This document shows, in pieces, positions 16,252 through 24,486 of a stretch of DNA of 49,304 nt (positions within the stretch are counted from its first letter, which is position 1; every line of letters starts with the position of its first letter). A program made the position numbers and the translations under genes. The stretch is taken from contig CAYTGR010000036.1 of the NCBI GenBank assembly GCA_964437445.1, forward strand, positions 1 through 49,304. Reading direction: 5' to 3'. Below the pieces are notes generated by a model. It made no database searches. It was not told the DNA's origin and worked only from the letters and a program-made list of their open reading frames with translations. The DNA is from CAYTGR01 sp964437445. GTDB taxonomy: Bacteria > Chloroflexota > Anaerolineae > B4-G1 > SLSP01.

Positions 16252-17667
16252 TTACGGTAAGGTAACCGGGATGAAAACCCGATAGGGCAACACTTCCAGG
16301 GTGTACACCCGGTTCAAATAGTCATCGCTCCAGCCGCCCACGGCGTAAAGTGAGGTATCGCTGGCAACCAGCCCCAGGTTGCGCCACTCCCCCACCAGCG
16401 GCGTTTCCACCACCGACCATTGATCATTCTGGAGTGAGTACCGCTCGTTGAACCCCAGATAGGTTGTCCAGCCGCCCCCGATGGCATAAAGATTGCCACC
16501 GACAGCTGCCAGGCCCAGCCCTCCCCGGGGTAGAAGCAGGGAGGAGCAGTATCCCCACTGATCGTTGGCCGGCGCGTACCATTCACAAACGGCCAGCTCG
16601 CCCCGGCCGTTATACCCCCCCACATAAAAGAGCCGGTCCCCCAGGGCCGCCGCAGCGCCAAACTCGCGGGCCTCCTGGGGCGCACTGAGCTCGTCCCAGC
16701 GGTCGGTTTGAGGATCATACCGGTAAGCCAGCGCCCGATATTGCTGTCCATCCCAGCCGCCCAACAGATAAGCTCGCCCCTCCCAGGCCGCCAGCGCGTA
16801 GCCGCACAACGGTTGCGGCAACGGCGCGACCTCCTGCCAGGTGTCTTGCAGCGGCCGGTAAAGATGAACGGTGCTGGAGGGTTGCCCCTGGGCGTCGCAG
16901 CCGCCAGGGACCAGGATGCCATCTCCCATACTCACCGCGCCGAGGTTAGCCAGCGCCAGCGGGCGCGACGCACCGGTCGTCCAGCTGCCGGTGGTGGGAT
17001 CGTAAATGTCCAGGCGGTCGGTTGGCCCCTCAGCGGTCAGCCCGCCCACTGCGAAGAGCTTGCCACGCCACAGGGCCAGTCCCAGGCGGGAACGGCGCAC
17101 CGGCAGCGCGGCGAGCTCCTGCCAGCGGCTGCCCGTTTCAGGCGCGCCGGCTGTCCCGCCGCTCCCGGGCTGGTCCACGAGGGCTCCGACGGCTGGGCCG
17201 GCCGAGAGATTGCCGACGGCGCGCCGGGGCAACACGAAAACACTCCAGGCCAGTAACAGGCCGAACACCAGCGCGGCCCAGCGATACCACGGCCAGGGAG
17301 GAGTCTCTACGACCAGCGGTTCGGCTGGTGGCAAAGCGGCCACGCCGGCCCCTGTATCGGTCAACGGACCGGCCGGGAGCCCAGTGGCAGACAGGATCGG
17401 CTCCGATTCCACTGCTGCTTCCAGTTCAGGGGCCGGCTCCTGTCCCTCGGCTGTAACTGTCACCCAGCCCGCGCGCACGGCGATCATCGTCAGCTCGGTG
17501 CGGGAAGCGGCACCGGTCTTGGCGAAAATGTTGCGCAGATGGACCTTGACCGTGTTAGGGCTGAGGAAGAGACGCGCGCCAATCTCTTTGTTGGCCAGCC
17601 CCTGGGCCACCAACACAACAATTTCGCGCTCGCGCTCACTCAGCGGCTCCCCAAACTCAGCCGGCAT
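16252..17667 (-). CDS. LuxR-type HTH, transmembrane, kelch-repeat fusion protein
   Basis: 471 residues. Residues 6-70 are a complete LuxR/GerE helix-turn-helix (LSEREREIVVLVAQGLANKE, SPNTVKVHLRNIFAKTGA). A Pro/Ala-rich linker leads to a transmembrane helix at ~129-146 (WAALVFGLLLAWSVFVL). The rest is an outside domain of about five to six kelch repeats (GKLFAVGGL, RAYLLGGWDG, RLFYVGGYNGRG, NLYAIGGGW, SLYAVGGW) ending FIPVTLP. The layout is a one-component membrane-tethered transcription factor with an extracellular beta-propeller sensor. The ligand and target genes are unknown. It overlaps the deoxynucleoside kinase gene upstream by 11 bases, so they are co-transcribed. Confidence 0.88.
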   Translation of the reverse strand: MPAEFGEPLSEREREIVVLVAQGLANKEIGARLFLSPNTVKVHLRNIFAKTGAASRTELTMIAVRAGWVTVTAEGQEPAPELEAAVESEPILSATGLPAGPLTDTGAGVAALPPAEPLVVETPPWPWYRWAALVFGLLLAWSVFVLPRRAVGNLSAGPAVGALVDQPGSGGTAGAPETGSRWQELAALPVRRSRLGLALWRGKLFAVGGLTAEGPTDRLDIYDPTTGSWTTGASRPLALANLGAVSMGDGILVPGGCDAQGQPSSTVHLYRPLQDTWQEVAPLPQPLCGYALAAWEGRAYLLGGWDGQQYRALAYRYDPQTDRWDELSAPQEAREFGAAAALGDRLFYVGGYNGRGELAVCEWYAPANDQWGYCSSLLLPRGGLGLAAVGGNLYAIGGGWTTYLGFNERYSLQNDQWSVVETPLVGEWRNLGLVASDTSLYAVGGWSDDYLNRVYTLEVLPYRVFIPVTLP

Positions 17668-18322
17668 CTCCGTTGCTCTCCGCCTGCGGGAACTTCACGG
17701 CCTCTTTGCCCGCCAGCTTATCTAACACCCGCTCGGCCACAATTTCCAGGTGGCGCGGATAGCGGACAAAATTGAGGTCGTCGCCAGGCACCGTCAACAC
17801 CGGGCACAGATCAAACGCGGCCATCCACTCGCGGTAAAAGCGATCCAGCAGCGTCAAATAGTCGGCAGAGATGCTCTGCTCAATGCTGCGTCCCCGGTGG
17901 CGGATATGTTTGAGCAAGGTGGGCACACTCGCCTGGATGTAAATCAGCAGATCCGGTTTGGGCAGCGAGGCAATGACCAGCTCGTACAGACGGCGATAGG
18001 CACGATAATCCCGTTCGCTCATATTGCCCATTTCGTAGAGGGCGCGGGCGAAGATATGCGCATCTTCGTAAATGCTCCGGTCAATGATCGCCGAGATGGG
18101 GAGCGCGGCCATCTGGCAATGCTGCTCGGCCCGGTGGCCCAGGAAAAAGACCTGCAAGTGGAAACTCCACGCCCGCATGTTGGCGTAGAAATCGGCCAGG
18201 TAAGGATTGTCGTCCACCGATTCATACGCGACGTGCCAGCCTAACCGCTGGCCCAAGCGCTCGGACAGCGAGGTTTTACCCGCGCCGATGTTGCCGGCCA
18301 CCAGGATGAGGTTCTTTACCAC
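17657..18322 (-). CDS. Deoxynucleoside kinase (dCK/dGK family)
   Basis: 221 residues. The P-loop is VAGNIGAGKTSLSERLG at the N terminus, followed by YESVDDNPYLADFYANM (substrate-binding Glu region), then DRSIYEDAHIFA, the DRS motif and catalytic Arg region. The lid is RGRSIEQSISADYL. The enzyme phosphorylates deoxyadenosine, deoxycytidine or deoxyguanosine for nucleotide salvage; the exact base cannot be read from the sequence. It lies directly upstream of the LuxR-kelch gene with an 11-base overlap. Confidence 0.9.
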   Translation of the reverse strand: MVKNLILVAGNIGAGKTSLSERLGQRLGWHVAYESVDDNPYLADFYANMRAWSFHLQVFFLGHRAEQHCQMAALPISAIIDRSIYEDAHIFARALYEMGNMSERDYRAYRRLYELVIASLPKPDLLIYIQASVPTLLKHIRHRGRSIEQSISADYLTLLDRFYREWMAAFDLCPVLTVPGDDLNFVRYPRHLEIVAERVLDKLAGKEAVKFPQAESNGDAG

Positions 18323-18361
18323 GATAAACTCCTGAAAAGAGAGAGATTTGGAATCAGGATA

Positions 18362-19864
18362 TCAGAGTTGCTTGCGGATCCGCCACCGCACGACTGACCG
18401 GCTCTCTGGCCGGACCAGGACCGTCTCGCTTAAACGGACCCCCACCACCCATATCACCTGGTCACCCACCGCCAGAAGCGGTAAGGCATCGCGCCAGGGG
18501 CGCGGCACCTTCACGTTGATCAGGAAATCGCCCAGGTTGACCTCCGCACCGCCTAATCCCTGCGGGCAGAAACGGTCTCCAGCGCGCCGGGTGCGCAGCA
18601 CAGGCATTCCCCCCGCCGCACCGGCCCCCGTCCAGGCCGTGAATGGATCGGCGTTGGCGACGATCTCCTCCCGCTCCCACTGTTCCGGCAACGTCGCTTC
18701 CAACACCCAGCCGCCGGGCAGCGCTGTGACACCTGGCATCGCCACCTCTAACGCGATCCCCGGCTCCAACCAAGGGCGCTCCGGCGGCAGATGCCAGGCC
18801 CCGGCCGTGGCGACCGTCAACGTCGTGTAGCCTACGGTGAGCAGCAGCCCGCGCGGCAGCGTCGCCTGCTGGCCGGTCACACCGCGCTGAGCGAGGGCGA
18901 CCGCGTTTTCCACGTGAACGAAGTCCACGTCGCGCAACGTGCGCCGCAACCCATAGGCTGCCCGGCGGATCAACGCCCGGCGGAGGGAGAGCGGCTGCGC
19001 CCGGAAGCCCGCCAGGTCAAAGACCAGCGCGTCAGGATACCTCTCCACCAATAAATCTGACCAGGTGCGCTCTACCAGCGTTTCCAGCAGCTCGTAATCG
19101 GCGCGGACCACCTCGGCCAGGTGACAGAAGCGTTCCGCGATGCCCGGCGTGACCTGCGCCAGTGCGGGCAGTACCTCGTGGCGCAACCGGTTGCGGAAAA
19201 AGGTCGTATCCAGGTTGGAGCGGTCCACGTGCCACGCCAGCCCTGCAGCGCGGGCATAAGCTTCAATCTCGGCCCGCGTCACCGCCAGCAGCGGCCGGAT
19301 CAGGAGCAGCCCGGCCACGGCCGGCTCCTGTCCCTCCTCGGCCGCCAACGGGAGCAGCCGGTAATCGCCCAAAGGCGTAGCCGGCAGCATTCCGCGCAAG
19401 CCCGCCGGGCCGGCCCCTCGCAACAAGTGCATCAGCACTGTCTCGGCCTGATCGTCTGCATGATGCGCCACGGCGATCCGGGTCGCGCCCACCTGGAGCG
19501 CCACCCGCGCCAGGAAGGCGTAACGCAACCGCCGGGCCGTCTCTTCCACCGCCAGCTGTTCGCGCCGGGCGACGCCTGGCACATCCGCCCGTTCCACTGT
19601 GCAGGGCAGGCCCCATTCAGCGGCAAGTGCCGCGACGAAATCGGCGTCGGCGTCGGCGTCGGGACCACGCAGGCCGTGGTGCAGATGCGCCACGTGCAAC
19701 CGCAAGTCCCAAGTGCTGGCCAGGCGGTGCAGCAAATGCAGCAACACCACCGAGTCCGGCCCGCCGGAGACGCCCACCACCACCGTCGCCCCCGGCTCCA
19801 GCAGCCGTTGGTCGGTCAGGTACGCAACGACCGTTTGAAAAAGGTCGCGTTCCATTAAACTCAA
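18362..19864 (-). CDS. tilS: tRNA(Ile)-lysidine synthase
   Basis: 500 residues, so a long TilS with the C-terminal substrate domains. The PP-loop is VVVGVSGGPDSVVLLHLL near residue 25 and HHADDQAETVLMHLLRGAG is the family signature. It uses ATP and lysine to modify C34 of tRNA-Ile(CAU) to lysidine so that it reads AUA. The C-terminal domain contains LRTRRAGDRFCPQGLGGAEV, the tRNA-binding TilS_C element. Heptamer repeats (19897-19952) lie just upstream. Confidence 0.95.
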   Translation of the reverse strand: MSLMERDLFQTVVAYLTDQRLLEPGATVVVGVSGGPDSVVLLHLLHRLASTWDLRLHVAHLHHGLRGPDADADADFVAALAAEWGLPCTVERADVPGVARREQLAVEETARRLRYAFLARVALQVGATRIAVAHHADDQAETVLMHLLRGAGPAGLRGMLPATPLGDYRLLPLAAEEGQEPAVAGLLLIRPLLAVTRAEIEAYARAAGLAWHVDRSNLDTTFFRNRLRHEVLPALAQVTPGIAERFCHLAEVVRADYELLETLVERTWSDLLVERYPDALVFDLAGFRAQPLSLRRALIRRAAYGLRRTLRDVDFVHVENAVALAQRGVTGQQATLPRGLLLTVGYTTLTVATAGAWHLPPERPWLEPGIALEVAMPGVTALPGGWVLEATLPEQWEREEIVANADPFTAWTGAGAAGGMPVLRTRRAGDRFCPQGLGGAEVNLGDFLINVKVPRPWRDALPLLAVGDQVIWVVGVRLSETVLVRPESRSVVRWRIRKQL

Positions 19865-19896
19865 CGAGTCAACAAATCAGCAATTACTTGACCACG

Positions 19897-19952
19897 GCTC
19901 ACGTTTCACGGCTCACGTCTCACGGATCACGTCTCACGTTTCACGTCTCACG
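19897..19952. repeat. Heptamer tandem repeat NNTCACG (8 units)
   Basis: Eight consecutive 7-mers with invariant TCACG and two variable bases (GC, TT, GC, TC, GA, TC, TT, TC). It fills the 95-base gap between the tilS start and the zinc-ribbon protein stop. The same core occurs at 42144-42228 (opposite strand) and 47172-47206. Confidence 0.9.
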
Positions 19953-19959
19953 TCGCTCG

Positions 19960-21159
19960 TCAATACTCCACGGGAACGTTGGTACCGCAGTACTCGCAGG
20001 TAAGCGAGCGCATCCCTTTATACAGCGTTGGCAGTTTACCGCCGCAGCTGGGGCACTTCGTTGGCACCACTTTGGGAGTCGGCTCTTCCACCATCACCGG
20101 CGCTACCGGGACGGCGGAAGCCGCCGTCCCGGCCCCCTCCGCCACGGGCGCGGCGGCCTGGACACTGTCGGCCTCAATCTGACCGGTGCGCGCCATATCA
20201 ATCAACCGGGACCAGGCTTCGTTAGTTGTTCCCTCCAGGCGCACCGTCACCCGCTCCGGGGCATCCCTGCTATCCAATACCAGGTGCAGGAGCTCTTTGT
20301 GGGAAAGGAACGCGCTCTTGTCCTCCGTGTTGACCTCCTGAACCGCGCCGATGGGGGCGTGCCAGAGTAGTTTCTTGACTTCTTGCTTCTCAGTGGCGAT
20401 GAAGAGTACTTTTTTAGTGGCTACCATCTCGCGTTGTTCAAAGATAACTCGCGCATTGGTCAGAATCAACACCCCCGCAGGACCTTTGTCATCCTGTTGC
20501 CACCACTGGGCCCGGCAGGCCGCGATCCCGGCCTCCTGGGGCAGGAGTTTAAATGAAGCGGTGGTCAATGTATCCAGGACAAACTCGGCCTGCGCCACCT
20601 GCGCCTTCAGGCTGGACAGCTCTTGCTCCGTACCGCTGAAGAGCCCGGTCACTTCGTTTTCAGCCTGCCGGATGCGCGAGTCCAGTGCGCTCAGGCTGGC
20701 ATCCAGTGAACTCAGCAGACCCGGATTCCGCGACGTTTGATCTAACAACGGTTGCACCTGTTGCACCGCGGTCTGGAGCACCCCCCGTTGCTGAGTCAAC
20801 AAAGCCGTGGCCGTCGTTTGCTGTTGCCGCCACTGCAACCGGCAGTTGACCAGCTGGCGTTCCCAGAGCCGCCCAAAACGGTAATCACGCGCGCGCAAAC
20901 CGGCGATCTGCGCCTCCAGATTGTTGAGGGCGCTGTTGAGCGCCTCCATCTGTCCCTGGACGCCGCCCAAAGCCGCCGCCGTAGCCAGCTGCTGCCAGCG
21001 TGAACGGCGCTCGGCCACCTGCGCCTGAATATCTACCGGGGCCGCGGCCCCTCCGCTCACCTGGGACCGGACCTGAGTCGGGGTCGCCACCGGAGTGGGC
21101 GCTTTCTTCTCCGCGCTTTTTACCGAGCTGGAGATCGTTCCCTTTTTCTGCTCTGGCAT
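19960..21159 (-). CDS. Coiled-coil, PH-like and zinc-ribbon protein of unknown function
   Basis: 399 residues. The N-terminal ~50 residues are Lys/Ser/Thr/Pro-rich. Residues ~50-200 are Gln/Leu/Ala-rich and predicted long coiled coil (QLATAAALGGVQGQMEALNS, RIRQAENEVTGLF). Residues ~220-320 have alternating strands (GVLILTNARVIFEQREMVAT, KKLLWHAPIGAVQEV, RVTVRLEGTTNEAWSRLID) that look like a bacterial PH/GRAM-type domain. A Pro/Val linker leads to a C-terminal zinc ribbon (CPSCGGKL, CEYCGTNVP). Similar proteins in Chloroflexota carry the label zinc-ribbon domain-containing; function unknown. It may bind membranes or large complexes. Confidence 0.8.
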   Translation of the reverse strand: MPEQKKGTISSSVKSAEKKAPTPVATPTQVRSQVSGGAAAPVDIQAQVAERRSRWQQLATAAALGGVQGQMEALNSALNNLEAQIAGLRARDYRFGRLWERQLVNCRLQWRQQQTTATALLTQQRGVLQTAVQQVQPLLDQTSRNPGLLSSLDASLSALDSRIRQAENEVTGLFSGTEQELSSLKAQVAQAEFVLDTLTTASFKLLPQEAGIAACRAQWWQQDDKGPAGVLILTNARVIFEQREMVATKKVLFIATEKQEVKKLLWHAPIGAVQEVNTEDKSAFLSHKELLHLVLDSRDAPERVTVRLEGTTNEAWSRLIDMARTGQIEADSVQAAAPVAEGAGTAASAVPVAPVMVEEPTPKVVPTKCPSCGGKLPTLYKGMRSLTCEYCGTNVPVEY

Positions 21160-21248
21160 CGCACTGGCTCCTTTCTATGAAATGGTGACTAAATGATGAT
21201 CGGGCAAGGCTGGCGCAACATTTCGGCGGCAAGGAATTCCCGGCGCTT

Positions 21249-22359
21249 TTAGCTTTCCGCCCTGGGGGCAGACCCGTTCGCCATACTCTGCCGCAAGTAA
21301 GCTTCTATAAAATCATCAATTTCTCCGTCCAACACCGCCTGGGTGTTCCCCGTTTCGTACTCGGTGCGGTGATCCTTGACCATCTGGTAAGGATGGAGCA
21401 CATAGGAGCGAATCTGGTTGCCCCAGGCCGCATCCTGATATTCACCCTTCAGATCGGCGACCTGCTGGCGGTGTTTCTCTTCTTCCAGTTGCAACAATCG
21501 CGCTTTGAGCACCCGCAGCGCCGTCTCGCGGTTTTGTGTCTGCGAGCGCTCGTTCTGGCAGGTGACAACGATGCCGGTCGGAATGTGCCGGATGCGCACG
21601 GCCGTCTCGTTTTTCTGCATGTGCTGGCCGCCCGCCGACGAGGAACGGTAGACTTCCATCTCCAAATCGTCAGGGTTCAGGTCCACTTTGACCTCGTCGC
21701 CAATGTCAGGCCAGACCTCCACCCGCGCGAAGGAGGTGTGGCGCCGGTGGGCCGCGTCAAACGGCGAGAGGCGGACCAACCGGTGGATGCCCCGTTCCGC
21801 GCGGAGATAGCCGTAAGCATAGGGTCCCATCACCTCCACCATGACGCTTTTGACGCCGGCCTCTTCGCCGGGCATGGAATCCAAAATCTCCGTCTTGAAC
21901 CCGCGCCGTTCGGCCCAGCGCAGGTACATCCGCAGCAACATGGCCGCCCAGTCCTGCGAATCGGTGCCGCCGGCCCCCGATTGGATCGCAAAGATCGCAT
22001 GACCCTTATCATACGGGCCGGCCAGCATCCGGTTGAATTCAGCCTGGGTCAGTTCCTGCTCCAGCTGCGCAGCCTCGGCTTCCAGCTCCGGCAGGAGACT
22101 CTCATCGTCCAGCGCGGCCAGTTCTTGCGCATCGGCCAGTTGCTGGTGCAGCCGCTGCCAGCCGTGGACCTCCTCTTGCAATTCTGCCAGACGCCGCATG
22201 GTCTCCCGTGCCGCGTCGGGATCATTCCACAAACCCGGATCCCCGGCCTGTTGTTCCAGTTCGGCCAGCTCTGCTACTTTGCCAGGGACGTCAAAGAGAC
22301 CTCCAGAGGGCTTCCAGACGGGAAGCCAGGATGGCCAGACGCTCATTTAAACCGTTCAT
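21249..22359 (-). CDS. prfB: Peptide chain release factor 2 with programmed +1 frameshift
   Basis: The zero frame starts at ATG 22359-22357 (MNGLNERLAILASRLEALWR-SL) and ends after 22 codons in TGA at 22293-22291. The site reads GGAGG-TCT-CTT-TGA-C: a Shine-Dalgarno-like GGAGG, slippery CTT and a TGA stop followed by C, the classic RF2 autoregulatory site. A +1 shift continues with Asp-Val-Pro-Gly-Lys to 21249, giving about 369 residues, the usual length. The stop recognition motif SPF is in LVRLSPFDAAHR, and GGQ is in SSAGGQHMQKNE. When RF2 is scarce, TGA is read slowly and more ribosomes shift, making more RF2. A frame that ignores the shift would start at 22346 and have a wrong N terminus. 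Confidence 0.95.
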
Positions 22360-22446
22360 GCTGTACTTTTACCTCACAATCGTTCAAAATTATTTTTCAG
22401 CAGGAGAGCAAGCCCGTCCACGGACCCGCATTCCCCGGACTACACG

Positions 22447-23343
22447 TTATTTCCCCAACAGGCCGGCCACAAAGGCCTCCCGATCAAAGGGCGCAAAATC
22501 TTCTAATTTCTCGCCGGTGCCGACAAAACGGACCGGCAACCCCAGCTGGTGGCCAATGGAGAGCACCATCCCCCCCTTGGCACTGCCGTCCAGCTTGGCT
22601 AAAATGATCCCGCTGATTTTGACGGCTTTGAGGAACTGGCGGGCCTGCACCAGGCCGTTCTGACCGGTGGTAGCATCTAACACCAGCAGCGTCTCATGGG
22701 GGGCCCAGGCCACCCGTTTGGCGATGACGCGGCTGACCTTCTCCAGCTCGGCCATCAGGTTGTGTTGGGTGTGCAACCGCCCGGCCGTATCCACCACGAC
22801 GGTGTTAGCGCCCCGGGCTTGAGCGGCCTCCACGGCATCATAGGCCACTGCACCGGGATCCCCGCCCTCCGGCCCGACGATCACCGGTACACCGGCCCGC
22901 TCGCCCCACACGGCCAGCTGGTCCATGGCCGCCGCGCGGAACGTGTCGGCCGCGGCCAGCACGACCCGGCGGCCCTGGCGTTGCAAATAGGCCGCCAGCT
23001 TGCCGATACTCGTCGTCTTGCCGGAACCGTTCACCCCGACGATCAGAATGACCGCCAGCGGCCAATCCAGGGCCAGCGGCGGCGAGGGCGGGAGCAACGC
23101 CAGCAATTCCTCCCGCAGAATACGCTGCAGCTCTGCGGTACGGTAAATCCCCTCGTCACGGACGCGCGTCTGCAACCGGGCCAACAACGCGGTGGTGGTT
23201 TCCACTCCCACGTCCCCCTGGAGGAGCAGCGCTTCCAGATCGTCCCAGGTTTCGTTCGTGATGTCGCCGGCCCCCAGGATCTGGGCCAGTTGACCAAAGA
23301 CCGCGTTACGGGTCTTCCGTAAGCTTTCAAAGATACCTGCCAT
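22447..23343 (-). CDS. ftsY: Signal recognition particle receptor FtsY
   Basis: 298 residues, the short NG-type without the acidic A domain. N domain at residues ~1-90, then the G domain: G1 VNGSGKTTSIGKL, DTFRAAAMDQL, G3 VDTAGRLHTQ, G4 TKLDGSAKGG-like LAKLDGSAKGGMVLS, and closing GTGEKLEDFAPF. It pairs with Ffh to hand ribosomes to SecYEG. A promoter (23381-23408) lies just upstream. prfB follows 87 bases downstream, so the two may be co-transcribed. Confidence 0.97.
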   Translation of the reverse strand: MAGIFESLRKTRNAVFGQLAQILGAGDITNETWDDLEALLLQGDVGVETTTALLARLQTRVRDEGIYRTAELQRILREELLALLPPSPPLALDWPLAVILIVGVNGSGKTTSIGKLAAYLQRQGRRVVLAAADTFRAAAMDQLAVWGERAGVPVIVGPEGGDPGAVAYDAVEAAQARGANTVVVDTAGRLHTQHNLMAELEKVSRVIAKRVAWAPHETLLVLDATTGQNGLVQARQFLKAVKISGIILAKLDGSAKGGMVLSIGHQLGLPVRFVGTGEKLEDFAPFDREAFVAGLLGK

Positions 23344-23380
23344 CTGCCTGTTTCCCTACCGTGAAAGTCTTTGCAGAGAG

Positions 23381-23408
23381 ATTATAACCGACTGGGGGGG
23401 GGCGTCAA
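23381..23408 (-). promoter_or_regulatory. Promoter of ftsY
   Basis: On the minus strand TTGACG (23408-23403) and TATAAT (23386-23381) are separated by 16 bases, with a run of C in the spacer. The expected start is about 30 bases before the ftsY start codon. Confidence 0.75.
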
Positions 23409-23417
23409 GGTACACGT

Positions 23418-24296
23418 TCATGCCATCTGGATCGGGCGGAACCCCTCGCCCAGCACTTCGTGTGCCTCCGAAACCACCACAAAAGCGTCGGCGTCCCGCT
23501 CGGCAATCATCCGCTTGAGGCGCGTGATCTCGGACCGATGGACGATGACGTAAAGCGCCGGACGCGGCAAATCGGTGTACCCGCCGCGCGCCTCCAGCAC
23601 CGTAACGCCGCGCCCCAGGTCTTGCAGGATCATCTGCCGCACCGCATCGGTTTTCTCGGTGAGAATCATGACCGAGCGCGCGTAGCCCACCCCTTCCTGG
23701 ACGCCATCTACTACCCGGCTGGAGACAAAATTGACGATCAAAGCATAGAGCACCGGCTCCCAGCCCACGACGGCAACGGCGGTCAGCAGAATCAACCCGT
23801 TCACGAACAGGAATATTTGCCCAAAGGAGATGCCACGCCGCCGGTTGAGAATCTGCGCAACAATATCGGTGCCCCCGGTGGTGCCCTGACCACGCAGCAC
23901 CAATCCGATCCCTACCCCGTCCAACAAGCCACCAAAGAGTGTGTAAATCAACGCATCGCCCCGGCCAGGAGCCGGCACGCCGGCCGTGAGATCAATCGCG
24001 GCCGTCATAACCACCACGGCGAAAATGGTGCGTACGAAAAAACGCACCCCACCGCCCCAGCGGATACCGGCCAGGATGAGAGGAACGTTGAGCAGGAGCG
24101 TGACCAATCCAATGGGCCACCCCCACAGGTAATAAGCCAGCATTCCCAATCCGGTCACCCCGGTGGAGACGACGCGATTGGGCTCCAGGAACAGGTTGAC
24201 GTTCAGGGCCACAACCAACGCGCCGAGAGTGATCAACGTGTAGTCACGTATCCCTTGAAAGGTCTTGGAACGCAGCCAGGCTTTGATCCGCCGCAT
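23418..24296 (-). CDS. YitT family membrane protein (DUF161/DUF2179)
   Basis: 292 residues. Five or six membrane helices in the N-terminal two thirds (YTLITLGALVVALNVNLFLE, GLVTLLLNVPLILAG, FVNGLILLTAVAVVGWEP) with the family motif GTTGGTDIVAQIL. The C-terminal ~90 residues are the soluble DUF2179 domain (KTDAVRQMILQDLGRGVTVL). YitT proteins are widespread and their transported or sensed molecule is unknown. The gene stands between the ftsY promoter and the CAP protein on the same strand. Confidence 0.9.
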   Translation of the reverse strand: MRRIKAWLRSKTFQGIRDYTLITLGALVVALNVNLFLEPNRVVSTGVTGLGMLAYYLWGWPIGLVTLLLNVPLILAGIRWGGGVRFFVRTIFAVVVMTAAIDLTAGVPAPGRGDALIYTLFGGLLDGVGIGLVLRGQGTTGGTDIVAQILNRRRGISFGQIFLFVNGLILLTAVAVVGWEPVLYALIVNFVSSRVVDGVQEGVGYARSVMILTEKTDAVRQMILQDLGRGVTVLEARGGYTDLPRPALYVIVHRSEITRLKRMIAERDADAFVVVSEAHEVLGEGFRPIQMA

Positions 24297-24436
24297 GGTA
24301 CTCCTCCGAGATCAATGAGTTAGACTGACGCCGCTTCCCGCTTGCAGAAGCAACTTCAGCCGCGTTTAGCTCCTGAAAGCCGCTTGAAGACTGAAGGCCG
24401 GACTGAACAGCCATTCAAAACGCTATAAACCAAACT

Positions 24437-24468
24437 GCCGACCGCCAGCCCCTCAGGCAGCGGTCGGC
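24437..24468 (-). terminator. Terminator-like hairpin after the CAP gene
   Basis: GCCGACCGC (24437-24445) pairs with GCGGTCGGC (24460-24468). Read on the minus strand it follows the CAP-protein stop by 18 bases and continues into AGTTTGGTTT, a weak T-rich tail. Confidence 0.6.
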
Positions 24469-24486
24469 CGTCATCCGCCAGGGATG

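Noticed and set aside
19897..19952. CRISPR-like array
   Set aside because: Repeat period is 7 bases with no spacers of 25-45 bases; no cas genes in the window.
22291..22346. Frameshift sequencing error in prfB
   Set aside because: The site has the exact CTT-TGA-C and SD-like element of the natural RF2 frameshift.
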